From NCBI RefSeq assembly GCF_900111965.1, contig NZ_FOJT01000001.1, positions 248,001 to 312,000 of the forward strand: 64,000 bases of DNA. Direction: 5' to 3'. The position numbers and the translations under genes were made by a program. The notes below the pieces were generated by a model. The model did no database searches. It worked only from the letters and a program-made list of their open reading frames with translations, and was not told the origin of the DNA. The first letter of the stretch is position 1. Every line of letters starts with the position of its first letter. The DNA is from Flavobacterium swingsii. GTDB taxonomy: Bacteria > Bacteroidota > Bacteroidia > Flavobacteriales > Flavobacteriaceae. This document shows, piece by piece, positions 8,865-17,285 of this stretch.

Positions 8865-11036
8865 ATGAAAAAAAATGTACTTAAAACAAAAAATCATGCT
8901 TCAATAAGAAGAAAAATTTTTACAAAAATAATAACCACTTTGGCTTTTATTTTATTAAGCAATACTATGTTTAGCCAAGCAGGCGCAGCATTATCTTTTG
9001 ATGGTGCAAATGATTATGTACAAATGGGAAATATCATGCCCGCAACTTATACTAAAGAAGCTTGGTTTTATGTTTCAAACCTAGGACTTCAAAACAATCT
9101 TATTTCTGGAGGTTCAGATGGGCAACATGCGCTGTATCCTTCAACTACTTATGGAAACAGATTGTCTGCGGGACACAATGGTACTTGGAATGCAGTGCAA
9201 GATCCAACTCCAATAGTAGTCAATACTTGGTATCATGTTGCTTTGACTTATGATGTGGCAACCACTACGATGAAATTATATAAAAATGGAATTTTAGTTT
9301 CAACAAATACAAGTGTACCTCCTTTTATAGGTGGTAGTGCTTTACGACTTGGTTCTTATGATGCAGCCTCAAATCAACTTGGAGGTAAATTAGATGAAGT
9401 TCGCATTTGGAATAGAGTGTTACCACAATGTGAAATTCAATACAACATGAATGGCGAATTACCTTCTGGACAAGTAGGACTGGTAGCCTATTATAAATTT
9501 AATCAAGGAATTGCTTTAGCAAATAATGCAGCTATTACAACTTTAACAGACTTTAGTGGTAATGCAAATACTGGAACACTTACTAATTTTGCCCTTACAG
9601 GAGCTACCTCAAACTGGGTAACACCAGGAGGTGTGACTACTGGAACTATGAGCCCAGCTCCTTTGTCGGTTACAAGTCCTCAAGTTTTTTGTACAGGCTC
9701 AACAGTTGCCAATTTAACAGCTACAGGTACCACTATCAAATGGTATAATGTGGCTACTGGCGGAACTGCTTTGGTTTCTACAACAGCATTAGCTACTGGA
9801 ACTTACTATGTGACACAAACTACTGGAACTTGCGAAAGCCCTAGAACGGCTGTGATTGTGACAGTAAATACAACGGCTATACCAACGGCTACTTCCCCTC
9901 AAGCTTTTAATACAGGGTCTACCGTTGCCAATCTTATAGCAACAGGAACTGCTTTAAAATGGTATGCAGTTTCAACAGGTGGAGCTGCTTTAGTAAGTAC
10001 AACTCCATTAGTAACCGGTTTGTATTATGTTTCTCAAACTATATCAGGTTGCGAAAGTCTGAGAAGATCTGTTCAAGTAAATATTAATGGTGCTGGATTA
10101 GATTTTGATGGAGTGAATGACCAAGTAAGTTTTGGAAATGCAATAACAACTGTATTAAGCGGAACTAATAAACTTACAGTAGAAGGTTGGGTAAAAACAA
10201 CTAATACAACAGGTATAAAAACAGTTATTTGTAACCATGGAAGTGGTTTACCTACCCAATTCGATTTACGCACAAATGGAACTAATTTTAATTGCTTTGT
10301 TGGTTTTGGAACATACGTTGTCACAGGAGGAACAGTTATTCCTAATACTTGGCAACACGTTGCTATGGTATTTGATGGGGTAACATTAAAATTATATGTT
10401 AATGGTGTTAATGTTGGTACTACAAATACTCCATCATATACCTTACCCGCTAGTACTGCTCCTATTATAATGGGAAATAATGGTTATGGCGAAATTTTTC
10501 AAGGAAAAATGGACGAAGTCCGTGTTTGGAATCGTGCTTTGCCTCAAGCTGAAATTCAAAATAATTTAAATTGTGAATTGGGTGCTGGTCAAACAGGATT
10601 AGTTGCTTATTATAAATTTAATCAAGGAATTGATAACGCAAGTAATACTACAATAACTACACTTACAGATTCTAGTGGAAATACTAATACTGGAACATTA
10701 AGCAATTTTACACTTACAGGAACAACTTCAAATTGGACAGGAACTGGTGGCGTTACAACAGGGAATACTTGTTCTACTTATTTAGCCGTGAATGATTTTG
10801 AATTCTCATCAAAATTATCCGTATATCCTAATCCATCAAGTAATGTGTTTTCAATAAATAGTGAAACACGAGGTAATATAGTTGTTTATGATTTGATAGG
10901 AAAAATCATCAAATCTGAAAATTTAGATTTAGGCATTACAAAACTAAATTTAAGTAATTATCCAAGTGGACTATATTTAATGAAAGTGACTAATGATAGC
11001 AATCAAACTAAAATGATGAAGTTGATAAAACAATAG
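8865..11036 (+). CDS. Secreted LamG / Ig-like protein with T9SS sorting domain
   Basis: This 723-residue protein has a signal peptide (1-38, ending NTMFSQ). Two concanavalin A/LamG-like domains (about 41-255 and 410-620) flank two roughly 70-residue Ig-like modules (about 262-405), recognised by [15 protein letters not shown] and YYV(T/S)QT. The last 74 residues form a type A T9SS sorting domain. The LamG modules closely resemble those of the preceding gene (VR(I/V)WNR-x-LPQ-x-[16 protein letters not shown]), so the two genes arose by duplication and module shuffling. It is expected on the cell surface, and a binding role is inferred from the domains only. Confidence 0.88.
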   Translation: MKKNVLKTKNHASIRRKIFTKIITTLAFILLSNTMFSQAGAALSFDGANDYVQMGNIMPATYTKEAWFYVSNLGLQNNLISGGSDGQHALYPSTTYGNRLSAGHNGTWNAVQDPTPIVVNTWYHVALTYDVATTTMKLYKNGILVSTNTSVPPFIGGSALRLGSYDAASNQLGGKLDEVRIWNRVLPQCEIQYNMNGELPSGQVGLVAYYKFNQGIALANNAAITTLTDFSGNANTGTLTNFALTGATSNWVTPGGVTTGTMSPAPLSVTSPQVFCTGSTVANLTATGTTIKWYNVATGGTALVSTTALATGTYYVTQTTGTCESPRTAVIVTVNTTAIPTATSPQAFNTGSTVANLIATGTALKWYAVSTGGAALVSTTPLVTGLYYVSQTISGCESLRRSVQVNINGAGLDFDGVNDQVSFGNAITTVLSGTNKLTVEGWVKTTNTTGIKTVICNHGSGLPTQFDLRTNGTNFNCFVGFGTYVVTGGTVIPNTWQHVAMVFDGVTLKLYVNGVNVGTTNTPSYTLPASTAPIIMGNNGYGEIFQGKMDEVRVWNRALPQAEIQNNLNCELGAGQTGLVAYYKFNQGIDNASNTTITTLTDSSGNTNTGTLSNFTLTGTTSNWTGTGGVTTGNTCSTYLAVNDFEFSSKLSVYPNPSSNVFSINSETRGNIVVYDLIGKIIKSENLDLGITKLNLSNYPSGLYLMKVTNDSNQTKMMKLIKQ

Positions 11037-11058
11037 TTTTAAAACTGTTTTAAACTAA

Positions 11059-11090
11059 ATGAGGCTTCCTAAAAAGAAGCCTCATTTTTT
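11059..11090. terminator. Bidirectional terminator between convergent genes
   Basis: A 10-bp stem (ATGAGGCTTC at 11059-11068 with GAAGCCTCAT at 11076-11085) has T residues on the plus side and A residues upstream. It lies between the stop of the LamG/Ig gene and the stop of dnaB on the opposite strand. Confidence 0.85.
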
Positions 11091-11107
11091 GTTTTATAAT
11101 AAATTTC

Positions 11108-12658
11108 CTAAAAAGGAACATCGCTATCGTCATCAAAATTATTAGAACTACTTCCAAAAGCTTCATTAGCAGATGGTAAGTTTTTAGTTTGAAAAGGATT
11201 GTCGTCATGACCTAAATTCATAGTCGATGGCAAATAATCGTCACCTCCCGAATAATCCTCAAGATTGTCAAATTTACCTAAGTTTCCAATAAATTTCAGA
11301 CGGACATTTTCTAAACTACCATTACGGTGTTTTGCTATAATAAATTCGGCTTGACCTTGTGTTGGTGAGTGTTCATCATCATCCCATTCATCAATTTTAT
11401 AATATTCAGGACGATAAATAAACGAAACGATATCGGCATCTTGCTCAATCGCTCCAGATTCACGAAGGTCAGAAAGTAAAGGTCTTTTGCTCGACCCACG
11501 AGTTTCAACAGCACGCGATAATTGCGAAAGTGCAATTACGGGAACTTCTAACTCTTTGGCCAAAGCCTTTAAATTTCGGGAAATAGTCGAGATTTCTTGC
11601 TCACGATTTCCTGGTCCTTTTCCGTTTCCTCCAGCAGTCATCAGCTGAAGATAATCGACAATAATTATTTTTATATCATGCTGAGATTTCAAACGTCTGG
11701 CTTTGGCACGCAAATCGAAGATAGAAAGCGACGGCGAATCATCTATATATAATGGTGCTTTTTCGAGATCTTTTACTTTAACACTTAATTGTTCCCATTC
11801 GTGTTTTTCGAGTTTTCCTGTTCTTAATTTTTCCGAAGACAAACCTGTTTCTGAAGAAATAAGACGTGTTATTAACTGAACAGAAGACATCTCTAGAGAA
11901 AATAATGCTACGGCATGACCAAAATCGATAGCGACATTTCTCGCCATTGATAGGACAAATGCGGTTTTTCCCATACCTGGACGAGCCGCAATAATAATTA
12001 AATCGGACGGTTGCCAGCCAGAAGTTACTTTGTCCAATTTCTCGAAACCAGTTGCAATTCCAGAAAGTCCTTCTTTACCTGCAATTTCTTCGATACGTTT
12101 TTTGGCTTGAATTACTAAACTTTGTGCAGTTTCGGAACTTCGTTTTATATTTCCTTGCGTTACTTCGTATAATTTTGATTCGGCTTTGTCTAGCAAATCG
12201 AAAACATCGGTAGTTTCGTCGTACGATTCTTCAATAATTTCTGAAGATATTTTTATCAAACTTCTTTGAATGTATTTTTGTAAAATAATCCTTGAGTGAA
12301 ATTCGATATGCGCCGAAGATGATATCTTTTGGGTAAGTTGTATCAGATAAAAATCGCCACCAGCCAAATCTAGTTTGCTCATTTTTCGCAATTGAGCAGA
12401 AACTGTAAGCAAATCGACCGGTTGAGAATCATTAAATAAAGTAACGATGGCTTCAAAAATATATTTGTGCCCGTCCTTGTAAAAAGCGTCAGGCTGAAGA
12501 ATATCAATAACCTCATCGACCCCTTTTTTGTCAATCATCATAGCACCCAACACAGCTTCTTCTAAATCGAGAACTTGCGGTGGCAGCTTTCCTTTTTCTA
12601 GGTTTATAATCGTAGTTTTATCTACTCTTACAGGGTTTATGTTTTTGAAATTTTCCAT
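11108..12658 (-). CDS. dnaB: Replicative DNA helicase DnaB
   Basis: This 516-residue protein is the hexameric helicase that unwinds DNA at the replication fork. It has an N-terminal primase-interacting domain (about 30-130), a linker helix, and a RecA-like core with Walker A ARPGMGKTAF (225-234), Walker B IIIVDYLQL, and the arginine-finger region SQLSRAVETR. No intein interrupts the core. The tail is acidic and rich in Asp and Asn, ending DDDSDVPF, a common flavobacterial ending that resembles the acidic tips used to contact partner proteins. It appears to be a single-gene unit. Confidence 0.97.
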   Translation of the reverse strand: MENFKNINPVRVDKTTIINLEKGKLPPQVLDLEEAVLGAMMIDKKGVDEVIDILQPDAFYKDGHKYIFEAIVTLFNDSQPVDLLTVSAQLRKMSKLDLAGGDFYLIQLTQKISSSAHIEFHSRIILQKYIQRSLIKISSEIIEESYDETTDVFDLLDKAESKLYEVTQGNIKRSSETAQSLVIQAKKRIEEIAGKEGLSGIATGFEKLDKVTSGWQPSDLIIIAARPGMGKTAFVLSMARNVAIDFGHAVALFSLEMSSVQLITRLISSETGLSSEKLRTGKLEKHEWEQLSVKVKDLEKAPLYIDDSPSLSIFDLRAKARRLKSQHDIKIIIVDYLQLMTAGGNGKGPGNREQEISTISRNLKALAKELEVPVIALSQLSRAVETRGSSKRPLLSDLRESGAIEQDADIVSFIYRPEYYKIDEWDDDEHSPTQGQAEFIIAKHRNGSLENVRLKFIGNLGKFDNLEDYSGGDDYLPSTMNLGHDDNPFQTKNLPSANEAFGSSSNNFDDDSDVPF

Positions 12659-12759
12659 GTTGCGAATTTAGGTTTTAATACCATCAAATTGAAATAAAAA
12701 CAATCATTAGATTGTGAATAACTTGTGTTAACAACTTTTATTTTCTGTTAACAACACAA

Positions 12760-12792
12760 AAAAACCGCCTTATTACTAACAAGACGGTTTTT
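12760..12792 (-). terminator. Terminator after accA
   Basis: On the minus strand an AAAACCGTCTT / AAGGCGGTTTT hairpin (one mismatch) is followed by a T tract. It starts 18 bp after the accA stop codon. Confidence 0.8.
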
Positions 12793-12809
12793 ATATATAA
12801 AGTGCGATT

Positions 12810-13763
12810 TTACTCGTTGTATTCGCCCATTTTACTGTATTTGTCCATTCTTTGAGAAACTAAATCGGTTGTTGATAAGTCTTTCAATTCGTTAAAAGCT
12901 TTAAGTATATATTCTTCGACCGTTTTGAAAGCAGTTACTTTATCATAATGCGCTCCGCCTAATGGTTCTGGAATAATATCATCGACTAATTTTTGTCTTT
13001 TCATATCGGCAGAAGTCAGTTTTAATGCTTCGGCTGCTTGTTCTTTGTATTCCCAACTTTTCCATAAAATAGAAGAACAAGATTCTGGAGAAATTACCGA
13101 ATACCATGTGTTTTCCATCATCAGCACTCTATCTCCTACTCCTATTCCCAATGCACCACCAGATGCTCCTTCTCCTACAATAACACAAATAATTGGTACT
13201 TTAAGTCTTACCATTTCAAGAATATTTCTTGCAATAGCTTCTCCTTGTCCTCTTTCTTCTGCTTCAATTCCTGGAAATGCTCCAGGAGTATCGATTAATG
13301 TAACTACAGGAATATTAAATTTTTCTGCCATTTTCATTAATCGTAATGCTTTACGATAACCTTCTGGATTTGGCATACCAAAATTACGAAATTGACGCAT
13401 TTTTGTATTGATTCCTTTTTGTTGTCCTACAAACATAAAAGACTGGTCTCCTATTTTTCCTAGACCACCAATCATGGCTTTGTCGTCTTTGAAATTTCTG
13501 TCGCCAAAAAGCTCCAGAAAAGTACCTTTTGTAAGGTTGGTAATATGCTCTAAAGTATAAGGACGACTAGGATGGCGAGATAATTGTACTCTTTGCCAAG
13601 CGGTCAGGTTTCCGTATATATCTTTTTTGGTATCTTCTAATTTTTGGTTTATTTGTTTGCAGGTTTCTGTAACATCAACGCTAGATTCTTCTCCAATTAT
13701 TTGACATTTGTCTAATTGTTCTAGGAGTTCTTTTATAGGTAATTCAAAATCTAAATATTCCAT
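12810..13763 (-). CDS. accA: Acetyl-CoA carboxylase carboxyltransferase, alpha subunit
   Basis: This 317-residue protein is the alpha half of the carboxyltransferase that moves the carboxyl group from biotin to acetyl-CoA, the first step of fatty acid synthesis. The N-terminal helical segment with YLDFELPI and the core crotonase-like fold are full length for the family. Family motifs include [15 protein letters not shown]-x-F-x-DD-x-AMIGG, [20 protein letters not shown] and [15 protein letters not shown]. The alpha subunit normally has no zinc ribbon, and none is seen. The beta subunit gene is not in the window. A TATCTTTG box lies 33 bp upstream. Confidence 0.97.
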   Translation of the reverse strand: MEYLDFELPIKELLEQLDKCQIIGEESSVDVTETCKQINQKLEDTKKDIYGNLTAWQRVQLSRHPSRPYTLEHITNLTKGTFLELFGDRNFKDDKAMIGGLGKIGDQSFMFVGQQKGINTKMRQFRNFGMPNPEGYRKALRLMKMAEKFNIPVVTLIDTPGAFPGIEAEERGQGEAIARNILEMVRLKVPIICVIVGEGASGGALGIGVGDRVLMMENTWYSVISPESCSSILWKSWEYKEQAAEALKLTSADMKRQKLVDDIIPEPLGGAHYDKVTAFKTVEEYILKAFNELKDLSTTDLVSQRMDKYSKMGEYNE

Positions 13764-13795
13764 AAGATTTTTGTATTTTGTTTAGGTTTGAAAAG

Positions 13796-13803
13796 CAAAG
13801 ATA
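13796..13803 (-). promoter_or_regulatory. Predicted -7 box for accA
   Basis: The minus strand reads TATCTTTG (TANNTTTG) 33 bp before the accA start codon. Confidence 0.55.
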
Positions 13804-13810
13804 GTTTTAA

Positions 13811-13842
13811 ATTTAAAGATTGAAAAATTTAAAGATTGAAAA
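13811..13842. repeat. Tandem duplicated 16-mer upstream of accA
   Basis: ATTTAAAGATTGAAAA occurs twice head to tail (13811-13826 and 13827-13842). It is AT-rich filler of the kind often seen between flavobacterial genes. No function is claimed. Confidence 0.7.
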
Positions 13843-13864
13843 AATCAGTTTCTTTTGATTTGAA

Positions 13865-13950
13865 TGCCCTAGCCCAGATGGAAGGGAAAATCCTTTTCTT
13901 TTTTTTCTTTAAAAAAAGAAAAGATTGGAATGACAGCTGGAAATAGCTCC
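13865..13950. repeat. Intergenic hairpin element of the GCCCTAGCCC type
   Basis: The stretch runs from GCCCTAGCCC (13866) to GGAAATAGCTCC (about 13939-13950) and contains a long A/T hairpin in the middle (CCTTTTCTTTTTTTT against AAAAAAAGAAAAG). I recall closely similar sequences between many Flavobacterium genes, so it is probably a dispersed intergenic element. In this position it may also end transcription of the EamA transporter gene on the minus strand. Only one copy is in this window. Confidence 0.55.
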
Positions 13951-13958
13951 TGAAAAAA

Positions 13959-14837
13959 TTACTTTTTTCTATTTTTTAAAACGCCATTCAAAATCACTGT
14001 AGATAAAATAATTAAAGCACCGATATAAAATTGTGTGCTCATTTTTTCTTTGTCATTAAAAACGATTAATGCTAGAATTATCCCGTAAATAGGTTCGAGA
14101 TTGATGGTAAGCATGACCGTATATGGACTCAAATATTTCATAACACCAACCGATGCTATAAAGGCGTATGCCGTGCAAACAGAGCTTAAGACTAATAACC
14201 AAATTAAATCGTTTACTGACAATTGAAAAAAACTGGCTGTGAAACTTTGGTTAAACAACATGAATATCGTCAAGCACAATACGCCTCCTAAAATTTCGTA
14301 GAATGAGATAACTGTTGGGTCATATTTTACAGCATATTTTCCGTTTATTACCGAAAACAAGGCTGAAAGAAATGCTGATGATAAGGCTAAGATTATTCCG
14401 TAAACGTAATTTCCTTCTACTTTAAAAATGATATAGAGTCCAATAATTACAATGAGTCCGAAGAGAACTTCGTAAGCAATTATTTTTCGTTTGTAAAATA
14501 TAGGTTCTAATATTGAGGTAAAAAAAGCACCTGTTGCTAGACAAGCTAGTGTTACCGAAATATTAGATTCTTTGATGGCTTTAAAAAAAGTGAGCCAATG
14601 TAAAGCAATAATTAAACCTGCAAAAAGTAGTCCTATTATTGTTTTTCTGGAGAGTTTCAGTGGGATTTTTTTGACCGCAATAAATAGTAAAATAAAACCC
14701 GTGGCAAAAATCATTCGATACCAAACTAAAGGCAAGGCTTCTAACGAGATTAATTTACCCAATACTGCTGTAAATCCCCAGATAAATACGATTAAATGAA
14801 GTTTGAGATAGCTTTCTACGTTTTTATCTTTTTGCAT
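13959..14837 (-). CDS. EamA/DMT-family membrane transporter
   Basis: This protein (292 residues from the chosen start) has about ten hydrophobic helices arranged as two EamA repeats, with the family patterns WGFTAVLGKLI near the N-terminus and LEPI-x-x-I-x-A at the end of each repeat (LEPIFYKR, LEPIYGIILA). Such proteins are small-molecule exporters or permeases whose substrates vary. The longer open frame adds 19 residues, but starting at the ATG at 14837 (MQKDKNVESY) places the first membrane helix normally and leaves a 14-bp overlap with the upstream lptG gene, consistent with coupled translation. Confidence 0.85.
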   Translation of the reverse strand: MQKDKNVESYLKLHLIVFIWGFTAVLGKLISLEALPLVWYRMIFATGFILLFIAVKKIPLKLSRKTIIGLLFAGLIIALHWLTFFKAIKESNISVTLACLATGAFFTSILEPIFYKRKIIAYEVLFGLIVIIGLYIIFKVEGNYVYGIILALSSAFLSALFSVINGKYAVKYDPTVISFYEILGGVLCLTIFMLFNQSFTASFFQLSVNDLIWLLVLSSVCTAYAFIASVGVMKYLSPYTVMLTINLEPIYGIILALIVFNDKEKMSTQFYIGALIILSTVILNGVLKNRKK

Positions 14838-15909
14838 TTCGGAGTAAGAAAAAAGCCATGATTCCAAAAACAACATTAGGAATCCAAACTGCAATTATTG
14901 GTTCTACCGAAGATTTTTCGGCAAGTGTGCTAAAAATTTTATCTAAAAAAACATAACTAAAAGCAATGGCGATTCCTATGGCGAGATTTATTCCCATTCC
15001 GCCACGACGCTTCATCGAAGAAACTGCAACTGCAATAATCGTTAAAATAAATGCCGAAATTGGAATACTATATTTTCTGTATTTTACAACCAAATAGGTA
15101 TTTATATTTGCTGAACCACGTTTTTTTTCTTTTTCGATAAATTTGTTTAAATCTCTCAAATTTAGTGTTTCGGCAATATAAACTACAGGAGTCAAGTCTT
15201 CTAAATCGAAATTAAATTTCAGTTGTTTTGAATATTCTGTTTCAATTTTGTCATCTAATTCGCCAACGGTTCTTTTGGTATAATTTAGTAACGTATAGTT
15301 TTTTGCTTTTGGATTCCATTGTATTGATGTGGCAGAAATTTTGTAAACTAATTTTTCGCCATTAAATTTTTCGAAAACAAAATTATATCCTGTTTTTACT
15401 TCTTGGTTAAAATTACTTACATAAATAAACTCGGTGTCGCTAATTTGCCTGTAAACATCACCTGTTTCACGCATTTCGTTCTTACCATTTCCTATTAGAT
15501 ATAAATACCTGAAATTTTTGAACCCTTCACTTGCCTTTGGCGCAAGAAAAAATCCCATAAGTAAGGCGAAAATTGATACCATTGTCGCACCAATAATATA
15601 AGGACGCAAGAATCTTCTAAATGAAATTCCGGAACTTAAAATAGCAATAATTTCGGTGTTATTTGCCAGTTTAGCTGTAAACCAAATAATAGATAAAAAC
15701 AAAAAAATAGGAAACAAAAAGTTTGTAAAATAAATTACAAAATCGACATAGTAAGACAAAACCTTATCGATAGGTACTTTATTTTCGAGGATTTTATTTA
15801 TTTTTTCAGCAACATCGACTGTAATTCCAATAGGAATAAACAAAAGCAACATCACCGAAAAAGTGGCTAAATATCTTTTGAGAATGTATTTGTCTAATAT
15901 TGTTAGCAT
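14824..15909 (-). CDS. LptF/LptG-family lipopolysaccharide export permease
   Basis: This 361-residue YjgP/YjgQ-family protein has membrane helices near residues 10-35, 55-80 and 95-125, a periplasmic beta-jellyroll region (about 130-265), and three C-terminal helices (about 275-355). The N-terminal LDKYILKRYLATF is typical. It should form part of the inner-membrane LptB2FG machine that extracts LPS and delivers it to the periplasmic bridge. Whether it is LptF or LptG cannot be settled here, as both have this layout. The gene overlaps the EamA gene and lies downstream of tgt on the same strand. Confidence 0.88.
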   Translation of the reverse strand: MLTILDKYILKRYLATFSVMLLLFIPIGITVDVAEKINKILENKVPIDKVLSYYVDFVIYFTNFLFPIFLFLSIIWFTAKLANNTEIIAILSSGISFRRFLRPYIIGATMVSIFALLMGFFLAPKASEGFKNFRYLYLIGNGKNEMRETGDVYRQISDTEFIYVSNFNQEVKTGYNFVFEKFNGEKLVYKISATSIQWNPKAKNYTLLNYTKRTVGELDDKIETEYSKQLKFNFDLEDLTPVVYIAETLNLRDLNKFIEKEKKRGSANINTYLVVKYRKYSIPISAFILTIIAVAVSSMKRRGGMGINLAIGIAIAFSYVFLDKIFSTLAEKSSVEPIIAVWIPNVVFGIMAFFLLRNAKR

Positions 15910-15919
15910 CTAAAAGTTT

Positions 15920-15967
15920 AATCGGTTATTTGTTTAATCGATTAACCGAATTAACGATTAACCGATT
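15920..15967. repeat. Nested inverted repeats between tgt and lptG
   Basis: AATCGGTTA (15920-15928) pairs with TAACCGATT (15959-15967). Between them lies the 12-bp palindrome TTAATCGATTAA (15934-15945) and further AACCG/CGATTAA copies. It could be a weak terminator or a spacer repeat. Confidence 0.55.
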
Positions 15968-15975
15968 GTACATTT

Positions 15976-17106
15976 TTACAATCGTTGACTCATATTTTTA
16001 ATCATCATTTCTTTCCACTCACGGAAATCTCCTGCTATGATATGTTTTCTGGCTTCACGAACCAACCACATATAAAAACCAAGATTGTGTATGGTTGCGA
16101 TTTGTTTCCCCAAGTATTCATTGGCAGCAAAAAGATGACGCAAATACGCTTTTGAATATTCGGTATCTACAAATGTGAGTCCCATTTCATCAACTGGAGA
16201 AAAATCGGCTTCCCATTTTTTATTTTTAATATTGATAGTTCCGTTAGCTGTAAACAACATTCCGTTTCTAGCATTTCTTGTTGGCATCACACAATCAAAC
16301 ATGTCTATTCCAAGAGCAATGTTTTCTAAAATATTTATTGGTGTTCCCACACCCATCAAATATCTCGGTTTATCTTCTGGCAAAATTGCAGTTACAATTT
16401 CGGTCATGGCATACATTTCTTCAGCTGGTTCCCCAACAGAAAGCCCTCCAATAGCATTTCCTTGTGCTCCAGCATTGGCAATATATTCTGCCGATTGCAT
16501 TCTTAAATCTTTATAGCAACTTCCTTGTACAATTGGAAAAAATGTTTGGTCGTAACCATATTTTGTCGGCACTTTTTCTAAATGTTTGATACATCTATCC
16601 AACCAACGGTGCGTCATTTTCATCGAACGATTTGCATAATGATAATCGCAAGGATATGGTGTACATTCATCAAAAGCCATGATAATATCGGCACCAATGG
16701 TACGCTGAATTTCCATCACATTCTCTGGTGTGAAAAAATGATAAGAACCATCAATATGCGATTTAAACTTCACACCTTCTTCCTTAATTTTTCTATTAGC
16801 CGAAAGAGAATACACTTGATAACCACCTGAATCGGTCAAAATATTTCTGTCCCAATTCATAAATTTATGTAAACCTCCAGCTTTTTCAAGAATTTCGGTT
16901 TGCGGACGCAAATACAAATGATAGGTATTTCCTAAAATAATATCAGGATTTATTTCTTCTTTAAGTTCTCTTTGGTGCACACCTTTTACCGATGCAACCG
17001 TCCCAACAGGCATAAAAATTGGAGTTTCAATCACACCGTGATCCGTTGTAATTGTTCCTGCTCTGGCTTTAGTTTGTGGGTCTTTTTTAAGTAAATCAAA
17101 TTTCAT
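15976..17106 (-). CDS. tgt: tRNA-guanine(34) transglycosylase, lacking the usual zinc cysteines
   Basis: This 376-residue enzyme swaps guanine 34 of GUN-anticodon tRNAs for preQ1, a step in queuosine synthesis. The TIM-barrel signatures are present: DSGGYQVYSL with the general acid/base Asp, MAFDECTPYPCDY, and DMFDCVMPTRNARNG with the nucleophile Asp. The zinc site of well-studied bacterial enzymes (CxCxxC followed by His) is altered: at about residues 305-314 the sequence is PVDEMGLTFVD, with no cysteine, while the later His (about 340, TIHNLGF) remains. I recall the same loss in other Bacteroidota. The fold is otherwise complete. Confidence 0.95.
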   Translation of the reverse strand: MKFDLLKKDPQTKARAGTITTDHGVIETPIFMPVGTVASVKGVHQRELKEEINPDIILGNTYHLYLRPQTEILEKAGGLHKFMNWDRNILTDSGGYQVYSLSANRKIKEEGVKFKSHIDGSYHFFTPENVMEIQRTIGADIIMAFDECTPYPCDYHYANRSMKMTHRWLDRCIKHLEKVPTKYGYDQTFFPIVQGSCYKDLRMQSAEYIANAGAQGNAIGGLSVGEPAEEMYAMTEIVTAILPEDKPRYLMGVGTPINILENIALGIDMFDCVMPTRNARNGMLFTANGTINIKNKKWEADFSPVDEMGLTFVDTEYSKAYLRHLFAANEYLGKQIATIHNLGFYMWLVREARKHIIAGDFREWKEMMIKNMSQRL

Positions 17107-17111
17107 AACGG

Positions 17112-17119
17112 CAAATATA
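17112..17119 (-). promoter_or_regulatory. Predicted -7 box of tgt, very close to the start codon
   Basis: The minus strand reads TATATTTG, ending only 5 bp before the tgt ATG (17106). If used, the transcript would start at or near the start codon, giving a leaderless or nearly leaderless mRNA. Confidence 0.5.
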
Positions 17120-17285
17120 AAATAATTATAAATTATGGGTTGTGAATTGTGAATTTAATTAACATTTTAGTTACCTAAGAATCCTACCTCCTCTGATTTT
17201 ATAATAAAAGGACAATAGTAACTTAACATCCTTTTATGGTCTAAAAATTAATATTGCAATTGAAAAAATTATATAAATATTTAAA

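Noticed and set aside
13811..13842. Tandem 16-mer as a possible protein-binding iteron or CRISPR-like repeat
   Set aside because: Only two copies, with no spacer and low complexity. It resembles ordinary AT-rich filler.
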